64,000 bases of DNA from CALBTQ01 sp036725605 (lineage in GTDB: Bacteria; Lernaellota; Lernaellaia; Lernaellales; Lernaellaceae). Below, one piece after another: positions 27,544 to 34,422 of the stretch. Each line of letters begins with the position of its first letter. The first letter of the stretch is position 1. The stretch is taken from positions 139,610 to 203,609 of the forward strand of contig DAIMDW010000005.1 of the NCBI GenBank assembly GCA_036725605.1. The letters are read 5' to 3'. The position numbers and the translations under genes were made by a program. The notes below the pieces were generated by a model that saw only the letters and a list, made by a program, of their open reading frames with translations, ran no database searches and was not told the origin of the DNA.

Positions 27544-28430
27544 CGTTTGTCCAATCGCGTCAGGCCGAACTCGCGCGCGGCGTCGTAGGCGGCCTGCATT
27601 TCATCGACGGTCGGTCGCCGGCGCAGGTCTTCGTGCCGGTACGCGTGAAAGCACGGATGATACTGCCCCATGATGTTCACGTAGGTGAACGTGCTTATCT
27701 CGCGCGCCAGAAAACGCATCGCCTCGCGCGATCCGGCCAGGTTTTCGGGCATCACCAGGTGGCGCACCAGCAAGCCGCGTCGCGCCGTGCCGGTCGCGTC
27801 GGTTTCCAAATCGCCCGTCTGATGGTGCATTTCGCGCAGCGCCGCCTGCACGACGGTCGGATAATCCGGCGCATGCGCCAGCCGCTCGGCGACCGCCTCG
27901 TCGGCGAACTTGTAATCGGGCATGTAAATGTCCACCACGCCCGCGAGCAGTTGCAGCGTGTCGACGCGATCGTAACCGCCCGTGTTGTACGCCACCGCCA
28001 GGTCGAAGCCGTGCGCGCGCGCCAGCGCCAGTGCGTCGAGCCACTGCGGCACGACGTGCGTGGGCGTTACCAGGTTCAGGTTGTGGCAGCCGTTGCGTTG
28101 GATCGTCAGAAAGATTGCGGCCAGATCGTCGCTCGTCGTTTCGCCGCCGGCCAGGCCGTGGCTGATGTCCTCGTTCTGGCAGAATTCGCAGGCCAGGTTG
28201 CAGCCGGAAAAAAAGACCGTGCCGCTGCCGTGCCGCCCGACCAGCGGCCGCTCTTCGCCGAAGTGCGGACCGTACGAGGCGACGATCGCCCGCGCTCCGA
28301 CGCGGCAAAAGCCCAACTCGCCGCGCGTGCGATCGACCCCGCAAGCGCGCGGGCACAGGTCGCAGGCGCGCAGGCGCTCATGGGCGATGCGGGCGCGTTC
28401 GGCCAGTTGCGCGGCGTCGAGCGTGGGCAT
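27540..28430 (-). CDS. PflX-type radical SAM protein (COG1313-like)
   Basis: This 296-residue protein has an N-terminal cysteine cluster (C23, C26, C30, C42; CDLCPRACGVDR...GFC) and the radical SAM cluster C77, C81, C84 (FFSGCNLACEFCQN). This arrangement is that of the PflX/COG1313 group related to pyruvate formate-lyase activases and to the AmmeMemoRadiSam proteins. Targets in this group are mostly unknown. The sequence continues with HGSGTVFFSG, LNLVTPTHV, YNTGGYD and MGQYHPC, typical of the family. The ATG is at 28430, and the gene overlaps the GT39 gene by four bases. Confidence 0.82.
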   Translation of the reverse strand: MPTLDAAQLAERARIAHERLRACDLCPRACGVDRTRGELGFCRVGARAIVASYGPHFGEERPLVGRHGSGTVFFSGCNLACEFCQNEDISHGLAGGETTSDDLAAIFLTIQRNGCHNLNLVTPTHVVPQWLDALALARAHGFDLAVAYNTGGYDRVDTLQLLAGVVDIYMPDYKFADEAVAERLAHAPDYPTVVQAALREMHHQTGDLETDATGTARRGLLVRHLVMPENLAGSREAMRFLAREISTFTYVNIMGQYHPCFHAYRHEDLRRRPTVDEMQAAYDAAREFGLTRLDKR

Positions 28431-28439
28431 GATCCTCCT

Positions 28440-28928
28440 TCAAATGCACGCGGCGTAGCAGGTCTTCGTTTCGCTCAGGCACGCGGCGTAGCAATCCCAA
28501 TCCTCGCCGCAGGCCGCGCCGCATTCGTCGGCGTCGGCGTTGCACGCGTCCAGACACGCCGGCTGCCAGCCGCATGCCTGTTCCTGGCAGTTGACGAGCA
28601 AGTCCTCGCACGCCGCCAGCTTGCCCTCGTCGCCGCCGGTCGCGGCGCAACAGTCGTTGAACGCCGCGATGCACCCGGCGCACTCCAGCGCACAGGCGGT
28701 GTAGTCGGCGCGGCAATCGTCGACGCACGCGGCGTCGAAACCGGAGCAGGTCGCCGCGCAGTCGAACTCGGCGAGCAGGCACGTTTCCTCGCAGGCGCAG
28801 GCGGTCTCGTCCACGTTGTCGAAATCGCCGCCGTCGTTTTCGTCCTCCTCGTCGGCCGGGCCGTCCGAGCAGGCGAAGGCGCAGGCGAGCGTCAGGCTCA
28901 GCAGCAAAACGCAAACCCAATAGCGCAT
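28440..28928 (-). CDS. Cys-rich acidic lipoprotein
   Basis: This 162-residue secreted protein has a signal peptide (MRYWVCVLLLSLTLACAFACSDG) with candidate lipoprotein cysteines, an acidic linker (PADEEDENDGGDFDN), and then about 115 residues with a cysteine every 3-8 positions in pairs such as CAATCSGFDAACVDDC and CAACI at the C-terminus. The pattern suggests a disulfide-stapled helical repeat. The ATG at 28928 has AAGGAA four bases upstream. No known family is recognised; similar Cys-rich lipoproteins occur in Myxococcota-like genomes (general knowledge). It is followed by the radical SAM gene 10 bases downstream. Confidence 0.75.
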   Translation of the reverse strand: MRYWVCVLLLSLTLACAFACSDGPADEEDENDGGDFDNVDETACACEETCLLAEFDCAATCSGFDAACVDDCRADYTACALECAGCIAAFNDCCAATGGDEGKLAACEDLLVNCQEQACGWQPACLDACNADADECGAACGEDWDCYAACLSETKTCYAACI

Positions 28929-29006
28929 CGTTGTTCCTTGCGATAATCTATTTGCGGATTGTAGCGAATCGCGCCGGGACGCGAAACCGGAAAGAAGCGG
29001 AAGAAC

Positions 29007-29957
29007 ATGTCCAAACGCCGATTGACCTCGAAAACACGCCGGCTGATTCGCCGCCTGGCGTTTGTCGTCGTCGCCGTCATGGCGGGAATCATCGCCATTC
29101 CCGTATCGGCCGAATTGGCTTTTCGTCTGGCCTCCGGATTGATCAAAACCTCTTTGTATCAAAAGACGGAGCGGCAGTTGTCCGCGCCGCGCTCCGTGCT
29201 GTGCCTCGGCGACAGCTTCACGCAGGGCGTCGGCGCCGCCGAAGGATACGACTGGCCGTCGCAGTTGTCGGTGCTGATCGACCGCCTGAGCGGACCGGGC
29301 GAATGGGATGTCGTCAACTGGGGCCGGGCCGGCGGCAACAGCGTGCAGGCGCGCGAATTCGGCGAACGTTTTTTCGCCAATCACCCGGAACGCGTGCGGT
29401 TGGTCATCTTCGCCTCCGGCAACAACAACGTATACAATTTTCAGGGCGCGCCGATGTTGCCGCCGGAGCTGGCCGAAGGCAGTCGGGCGTTGGCGGCGGA
29501 CTATTTGTTGCGCAACGTCCGCGTGTATCACTTCGGCCGTCGTAGCGTCGAACTGCTGACTCAGGTGAAACAACTCGAAGACGCCGGAAAGGCCGAACCG
29601 ACCCAGGCCTTATTGAGCGTGGAAGAGGCGGCGGAACGGGATTTCCTGGCGCGGTGGATCCAACGAGACATTACGCTGCTGCGCCGACAACTGCGGGAAC
29701 ACAACGTCAAAATCGCCCTGCTCAATTATTGGTTCGGGTGCCCGTGGGTGGATCAGGCCTACGCCGCTTTGCCGCCCGGCGACGATTTGATCTTGATCGA
29801 CGTTACCCGCTTCGGATTGGATTTGCCGCTGGAACTGCTCACGAAACGTTTCTCCAACGGCGAAGACAGGCATCCGAACAAGTACGGTTACGCGCGCATG
29901 GCCGAGATCGTCTTTGCCGAACTGCGGCGGGCGGGATGGTTGGCGATCGACGGTTGA
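29007..29957 (+). CDS. Membrane-anchored SGNH/GDSL hydrolase
   Basis: This 316-residue protein has an N-terminal signal anchor (about residues 17-36) and a complete SGNH set: block I VLCLGDSFTQGVGA with the nucleophile Ser, block II-like NWGRAGGNS, block III FASGNNNVYN and block V EDRHPNKYGY with the catalytic Asp/His. Family members are periplasmic esterases or acetyltransferase-partner hydrolases acting on glycans and lipids. The ATG at 29007 follows GGAAGAAC. It is divergent from the Cys-rich lipoprotein gene and precedes a small secreted protein gene on the same strand. Confidence 0.83.
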   Translation: MSKRRLTSKTRRLIRRLAFVVVAVMAGIIAIPVSAELAFRLASGLIKTSLYQKTERQLSAPRSVLCLGDSFTQGVGAAEGYDWPSQLSVLIDRLSGPGEWDVVNWGRAGGNSVQAREFGERFFANHPERVRLVIFASGNNNVYNFQGAPMLPPELAEGSRALAADYLLRNVRVYHFGRRSVELLTQVKQLEDAGKAEPTQALLSVEEAAERDFLARWIQRDITLLRRQLREHNVKIALLNYWFGCPWVDQAYAALPPGDDLILIDVTRFGLDLPLELLTKRFSNGEDRHPNKYGYARMAEIVFAELRRAGWLAIDG

Positions 29958-30007
29958 TTGACCTTTCGCGCGGCTGGTATCATCGCGCAAACCCGTGGAG
30001 AAAAATC

Positions 30008-30916
30008 GTGCGCATCCGGCTGATGGTCATTTTGCTGTGCCTGCTGGCGACGACCGCCTGGGCCGAATCCGGCGTGGTCGCCTGGCGCGCGCCCGACGGT
30101 GCGGTGCTCTGGCGCGGCGGCGAACCGGCCGCCTGGGAACTGCTGGACGCCGACGGCGACGGCGCGCCCGAAGTCGCCGTGTTTCTCGCCGGCGCGATGT
30201 ACACCCGCGTGGAAATCGACACCGACCGCGACGGCCGCGCCGACCGCGTGTATCTGTTCGAACCCGACGGTTCGGCCGCCGGCTACCTCGACGAGAACGG
30301 CGACGGCGTGCTTGAAACACCCTCCGGTTCGCCCGGTCAACAGCAGGCCGCGTTGCGCGAGATCGGTCGCGGCGGCGCCCTGTTCAAAAAAGCGTTGGAG
30401 ATGCGCCTGGCCGCGCAGGCCGGGGAACTCGAGCGCGTCGACAAACCCGCGCCGTCCGTCGAGCCGCCCTTCGCGCGCACGGCGGGCAAGAACGTCGCCG
30501 TGTTCATTCGCCTCTCGCTGATTCCCGGCGCGCCGCCGGTGATGCTGCACCGCCGGGATTCGGTCGCGCAGATCGGCGAGTTCAACCTGCGCGCGCCCGC
30601 CGGCGTGGGTTGGGTGAGCAAGCGTTTCAACGCGACGATCCGCACCGACGCCACCGATCAACGTCCGCCGGAAAAGGGCGCGGTCGAATTGAACGTCTAT
30701 CCGGTGTACGTGCTCGTGCCCGCCGCGACGGGCGAGGGGGCCGAGCAAAAGGTGATCCTGCAGATCAGCGGTCGCGTGTTGCGCCCGGGCCTGTCCGACG
30801 AACTGTTTTTCTTCACCCAGCGCCTCGACGCGTCGCCGTCGTTCATCCACGTACCCGCCCGCGACGACGCCGGGCGCGAAATCGGCCAGATGCTCATCGA
30901 GATGATTTTGCCGTGA
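30008..30916 (+). CDS. Secreted protein with DxDxDG-type calcium-loop repeats
   Basis: The likely start is GTG at 30008, seven bases after GGAG, giving a 302-residue protein with a clean signal peptide (MRIRLMVILLCLLATTAWA, cleavage after residue 19). Residues about 40-85 contain acidic repeats LLDADGDGAPEVAVF, IDTDRDGRADRVYLF and DENGDGVLE, resembling dockerin/EF-hand or FG-GAP-like calcium loops. The remainder is a beta-rich domain with no recognised family. The open frame extends upstream to 29654 but overlaps the SGNH gene and is not coding there. It ends before a clear terminator at 30936. Confidence 0.75.
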   Translation: MRIRLMVILLCLLATTAWAESGVVAWRAPDGAVLWRGGEPAAWELLDADGDGAPEVAVFLAGAMYTRVEIDTDRDGRADRVYLFEPDGSAAGYLDENGDGVLETPSGSPGQQQAALREIGRGGALFKKALEMRLAAQAGELERVDKPAPSVEPPFARTAGKNVAVFIRLSLIPGAPPVMLHRRDSVAQIGEFNLRAPAGVGWVSKRFNATIRTDATDQRPPEKGAVELNVYPVYVLVPAATGEGAEQKVILQISGRVLRPGLSDELFFFTQRLDASPSFIHVPARDDAGREIGQMLIEMILP

Positions 30917-30935
30917 TCGATTCGCCAATCAATCC

Positions 30936-30967
30936 AACGCCCCGGCCGCGCGCCGGGGCGTTTCTTT
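30936..30967 (+). terminator. Intrinsic terminator
   Basis: An 11-bp perfect stem (AACGCCCCGGC at 30936-30946 with GCCGGGGCGTT at 30952-30962) has a 5-base loop and is followed by TTTCTTTTT. It closes the transcript ending at 30916. Confidence 0.88.
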
Positions 30968-31026
30968 TTAACAAAGGTTGCCCCCTTCGAGGAGGTGATT
31001 AGGTTTGGGCAGGGAGGTAGAAAATT

Positions 31027-31464
31027 ATGAAAGAGATCCGCAGCGAGACGACGATCGATGCGTCGGCGCAGACCGTCTGGCGCATCCTTACCGACTTCGA
31101 CCGGTATCCGCAATGGAACCCGTTCATCCGCGAGATCAGCGGCATGGCGGCGCCCGGGGGCAAAATCGAGGCGACGTTGCAGCCGGCGCAGGGCAAGGCG
31201 ATGCACATCAAACCCAAGGTGCTTGAAGCCGACGCCCCGCGGGAGATTCGCTGGAAGGGGCATCTGGGCATCCCCGGCATTTTCGACGGCGAGCACGCCT
31301 TCACCATCGAGGCGATCGACGCCGATCACGTCCGTTTTTCGCAGCGCGAAACCTTCACCGGCGTGCTGGCCGGAACGTTGCTCAAGCGTTGGGGCGAGGC
31401 CACGCAGGAAGGTTTCCGGGCGATGAACGAAGCCCTGAAAAAGCGAGCCGAAACGGAAGCTTGA
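31027..31464 (+). CDS. SRPBCC (START-like) domain protein
   Basis: This 145-residue single-domain protein begins KEIRSETTIDASAQTVWRILTDFDRYPQWNPFIREI, the classic opening of SRPBCC/polyketide cyclase-like proteins, and ends with the long C-terminal helix (WGEATQEGFRAMNEALKKRAE). The fold makes a hydrophobic ligand pocket; the ligand is unknown. The start is supported by GGGAGGT seven bases before the ATG at 31027. It is a stand-alone gene between a terminator and the rhomboid gene, which starts 33 bases after its stop and may share the transcript. Confidence 0.85.
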   Translation: MKEIRSETTIDASAQTVWRILTDFDRYPQWNPFIREISGMAAPGGKIEATLQPAQGKAMHIKPKVLEADAPREIRWKGHLGIPGIFDGEHAFTIEAIDADHVRFSQRETFTGVLAGTLLKRWGEATQEGFRAMNEALKKRAETEA

Positions 31465-31497
31465 GCGATTCCAGGCAACTGTGATACATAATCACCC

Positions 31498-32121
31498 ATG
31501 ATTCCCTTGCGTGATTTGAATCCCACCAAACGCACGCCCGTGGTCACCTACGGCCTGGTCGCGCTCAATGTCCTTGTGTTCGTGTACCAGCTTATCGATC
31601 CCAGTGACGGTCTGCGTTTCGCCTGCGTGCCGCGCCAGATCATCCGCATTCCGCTCGATCGTTCGCTGTGGCCGCTGTTCACCATGATCACCAGCGCGTT
31701 TTTACACGGCGGCGTGCTGCACCTGCTGTTCAACATGTGGTTCCTGTGGATCTTCGGCGACAACGTTGAAGACAAACTCGGCCCCGTGCGCTTTCTCGGT
31801 TTTTATCTGATGGGCGCGGTGGCGGCCGCGGCGGCGCACATCATCGTGTCGCTCGGCTCGCCGATTCCGATGATCGGCGCCTCGGGCGCAATCTCCGCCG
31901 TGTTGGGCGCGTACCTGTTTTACTTTCCCAAGGCGAAAATCAAATCGCTGGTCATCTTTTTTATCGTGCCGCTGCCGGCGTGGTTGTTTTTGGGCATCTG
32001 GTTCGGCACGCAGATTCTTTCCACGCTCTCGACCGAACAGGGCGTGGCCTGGTTTGCGCACATCGGCGGTTTTCTCTACGGCTTCCTGATTTCCTTGCGC
32101 GATAAGAAAAATAAAATATAG
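31498..32121 (+). CDS. Rhomboid family intramembrane serine protease
   Basis: This 207-residue six-helix protein has the catalytic dyad S129 in GASGAIS and H188 in AHIGGFLYG, plus HLLFNMWFLWIFGDNVE, the L1/TM2 signature of bacterial rhomboids. It cleaves transmembrane substrates within the membrane; targets are unknown. The N-terminus (MIPLRDLNPTKRTPVVT) is typical of the short rhomboids that lack an extra domain. It ends just before an imperfect hairpin at 32138-32170. Confidence 0.9.
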   Translation: MIPLRDLNPTKRTPVVTYGLVALNVLVFVYQLIDPSDGLRFACVPRQIIRIPLDRSLWPLFTMITSAFLHGGVLHLLFNMWFLWIFGDNVEDKLGPVRFLGFYLMGAVAAAAAHIIVSLGSPIPMIGASGAISAVLGAYLFYFPKAKIKSLVIFFIVPLPAWLFLGIWFGTQILSTLSTEQGVAWFAHIGGFLYGFLISLRDKKNKI

Positions 32122-32137
32122 GTGAATCACGATACAA

Positions 32138-32170
32138 AAAGGGCGGCTGCTTCGTCGGCAACCACCCTTT
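32138..32170. terminator. Probable bidirectional terminator hairpin
   Basis: A 13-bp imperfect stem (AAAGGGCGGCTGC at 32138-32150 with GGCAACCACCCTTT ending at 32170, two C-A mismatches) lies between the convergent rhomboid and Asp-tail genes. It is flanked by A-rich and T-rich sequence. Confidence 0.5.
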
Positions 32171-32195
32171 GTTTACTTTGATTCAGCGCCGTCAG

Positions 32196-33593
32196 CTAAC
32201 AACCACAGCAACCGTCATCATCGTCGTCGTCGTCGTCATCATCGTCGTCGTCATCGTCGTCATCGTCGTCGTCATCGTCATCATCGTCGTCATCATCAAT
32301 GTCGTCATCGGTCACATCGTCATCGCTGATGTCATCGTCGCCGGTGTCATCGTCGCCGGTGTCATCGTCACCGGTGTCGTCGTCGGCCGGCGTTTCGACG
32401 GTGATGGTAAACGCCTGCTGTTTGGCGGTTGTGCCGTCGTCCACGTCGACTTCGACATCGTAATCGCCCGGATCGACACCGGTGGTGTCCCACTCGACCA
32501 GGCCGTTACCGTCGATGGTCATGCCGGCCGGGTTGGTGTTCAACGTTACGGTAAGTTCATCGAGGATATCCTCGTCTTCCGCTTCGACCTGATAGGTGTA
32601 GGTTTCGCCCTGCGTCACGGTATCGTCCGGGGTGGAGGTGATGATCGGTTCGGCGTTGGCGTATTTGTTGTAATAGGTGTCCGTGTTGGCCGCGGTGTTG
32701 TCGTAACCGCCGCCGACGAACAGGTAATTGCCGACGGCAACCGACCAGGGTGCGCCCAAGGCTTCGGGCAGAACCTCTTCGACTGTCCAGGTTCCTTTGG
32801 CGGAAGAGTAGGACTGTACGTAGTCGGTGTAAGTGGTCCAATCGGTCGTGCGCCCCCCGGCGATGTAAATTGAGCCGTCGATATAACCGCAAGCGCGGTC
32901 CCAGGTAGGATTCGGATCTATCGGCGTCAAGGCAATCCAGGAATCCCCGGCAATGTGGTAGTGATAAGGCGTTACCGCCGCTGGAGGGAAGCCTCCGGGC
33001 GTTGTGCCGGCCAAAAGGACATCGCCGGTATCTTCGATTCCCATGCAAGTCCAGGCAACGGACACAGGGATGTCGGTTCCGTTCGCTTCAAATGTTTCGC
33101 TCGCCGGATTGAAGATATAGGTTGTGTAGTTGGAGAAACCGCCAAAACCATAGGCCAGGCCGGATGTCGGATCGTAAATCCAAATGTTGCTCTCATGTCC
33201 GGTCGTTGTGGGACCGTACGCCCAGGAATCGGTGTCCGGATCGTAGATCATTACCACGGTGTTGGCGACAAATGTTGTACCCAGGAAGGACATTACATAT
33301 ATTTTCCCGTCATAGACGAAACCGCCGGAGCGTAGGACGCTGTCGGGAGCATCGGTTCCCAATGACCAACTGTCGGTGAGGATGTCATAGATACGAACCT
33401 TGGCATTGGCGACAAATGGCGTATTGGTGACGCCGCCAATTACATAGATTTTACCGTCGATGTAATAGGCAAAGTTTGTGGCTGCCGGTGTTTCCGGCAT
33501 GGTGGACGTCATGGTGACCCAGGCGGCCGAAGCCAACGAAGTGGAAATTAGCGAAAAAACCAGGAATGCTATTATGATAGATAATCTTTTCAA
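32196..33593 (-). CDS. Secreted kelch-like protein with Asp-rich tail ending GCCGC
   Basis: This 465-residue protein has a Sec signal peptide (to about residue 23), then kelch-type repeats (YYIDGKIYVIGGVTN, FVYDGKIYVMSFLG, YIDGSIYIAGGRT, GNYLFVGGGYD) forming a propeller over about residues 35-310. A cadherin-like/putative Ig domain follows (PDDTVTQGETYTYQVEAEDEDI, GLVEWDTTGVDPGDYDVEV). It ends in an extreme acidic tail with DDDTG repeats, about 28 Asp in a row and GCCGC at the C-terminus. The tail is encoded by a GTC/ATC microsatellite. The ATG is at 33593 with GAGGAGGGC upstream. Likely surface-exposed; the Cys-ended tail may be an anchoring signal (inference). Confidence 0.82.
   Translation of the reverse strand: MKRLSIIIAFLVFSLISTSLASAAWVTMTSTMPETPAATNFAYYIDGKIYVIGGVTNTPFVANAKVRIYDILTDSWSLGTDAPDSVLRSGGFVYDGKIYVMSFLGTTFVANTVVMIYDPDTDSWAYGPTTTGHESNIWIYDPTSGLAYGFGGFSNYTTYIFNPASETFEANGTDIPVSVAWTCMGIEDTGDVLLAGTTPGGFPPAAVTPYHYHIAGDSWIALTPIDPNPTWDRACGYIDGSIYIAGGRTTDWTTYTDYVQSYSSAKGTWTVEEVLPEALGAPWSVAVGNYLFVGGGYDNTAANTDTYYNKYANAEPIITSTPDDTVTQGETYTYQVEAEDEDILDELTVTLNTNPAGMTIDGNGLVEWDTTGVDPGDYDVEVDVDDGTTAKQQAFTITVETPADDDTGDDDTGDDDTGDDDISDDDVTDDDIDDDDDDDDDDDDDDDDDDDDDDDDDDDDGCCGC
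32208..32390. repeat. Asp-codon microsatellite
   Basis: This is a low-complexity tract of GTC/ATC triplets (GAC/GAT on the coding strand). It starts as pure poly-Asp and continues into 15-base units coding DDDTG. Such tracts are prone to length change by slippage and to assembly error. Confidence 0.8.
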
Positions 33594-33776
33594 TTTGCCC
33601 TCCTCTTTTCCACGTTTAATTATTCTTTCTATTTTTTTTTATTAATTAGTTGATGTCAATTTTATTTGAAAAGTGTTTTGTATCCAAAATCGGAAATGAT
33701 CTTGTGTTGCGAGGTCTCTTTAATTAATAATGTTCGCCTAATCGAGATCCCATAACTACTTGGTAAGGACGCAATC

Positions 33777-33995
33777 ATGGAACAAATCTCCGAAAAAGAT
33801 AAACAGATGGCGCAAAAGTGTGTCGAGTGCCCGGTTTGCTCCAAAGCGCGCGTCAAACAGCGCGGCTTCGCCTTCTGGTTCGTCAAGACGATCGAAGGCG
33901 GTTTGTGCCCCTACTGCCAGGCGTACGAACGCGTCTACGGTCGCAAGGCGCACGAGCCGAATACCGAGATCAATCAGCCGTTCGCAAACCAGTAA
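33777..33995 (+). CDS. Small zinc-ribbon-like protein
   Basis: This 72-residue protein has two CxxC pairs (CPVC and CPYC, about residues 19-22 and 45-48), a likely zinc ribbon, with the conserved-looking FAFWFVKTIEGGLCPYCQAYERVYGRK. The ATG at 33777 follows AAGGA with suitable spacing. It lies upstream of the nrdD promoter, in the same direction, and its relation to anaerobic RNR is unproven. No named family is recognised. Confidence 0.65.
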   Translation: MEQISEKDKQMAQKCVECPVCSKARVKQRGFAFWFVKTIEGGLCPYCQAYERVYGRKAHEPNTEINQPFANQ

Positions 33996-34422
33996 AACGG
34001 TCGTTTTCCGGGATTTATTTGCCCGAAATCGACGCGTTTTCGGCCGATTGTCCATATTGGCAATAAGGGCCCCATCTGTTGCGGTGCGTCATAAAATTTT
34101 CCACAACATCTTGTTTTTTTCCCTTGACACGTCCTGTAGGGTTTACTAGTATCCATAACTGCCCGGATGACTAAAACTACTTTTCAATTTTCTTTGAAAT
34201 TCAACAGGCTAGCTCGAAAGAGTTAAAGAGGATTCTCAGGGAATGCAGGTCGTGAGGATCCCCTGTTGTTGGAACCAATTTTCAGGCACGATTGGGGGAG
34301 TTGTCAGGGCGCTGGGAAGACGGCGTTAAGTGCCGTTTTTCCGGTCCGAAAGGGGGAGTTTTCTTTTCGGACCGCGACAAGGGCTAGGGTCAACCAATTC
34401 GACGCGACAGGATGGCAACTCG
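33996..34422 (+). promoter_or_regulatory. nrdD promoter and structured leader region
   Basis: These 427 non-coding bases precede nrdD. A sigma70-type promoter (TTGACA at 34124, TAGTAT at 34147, 17-base spacer) starts a leader of about 260 bases. The leader contains a GAAA-capped hairpin (34211-34224), a 5-bp GC hairpin with a T5 run (34320-34340, terminator-like) and a 10-bp hairpin (34342-34351 with 34365-34374). No riboswitch class is recognised. Confidence 0.6.
34124..34152 (+). promoter_or_regulatory. Sigma70-type promoter of nrdD
   Basis: TTGACA (34124-34129) is a consensus -35 and TAGTAT (34147-34152) a 4/6 -10, separated by 17 bases. It sits about 270 bases before the nrdD start, so transcription includes a long leader. 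Confidence 0.7.

Noticed and set aside
32208..32390. CRISPR-like or minisatellite array of GTC/ATC repeats
   Set aside because: It is an in-frame Asp-codon tract within a signal-peptide protein; there are no spacers or 25-40 base repeat units.
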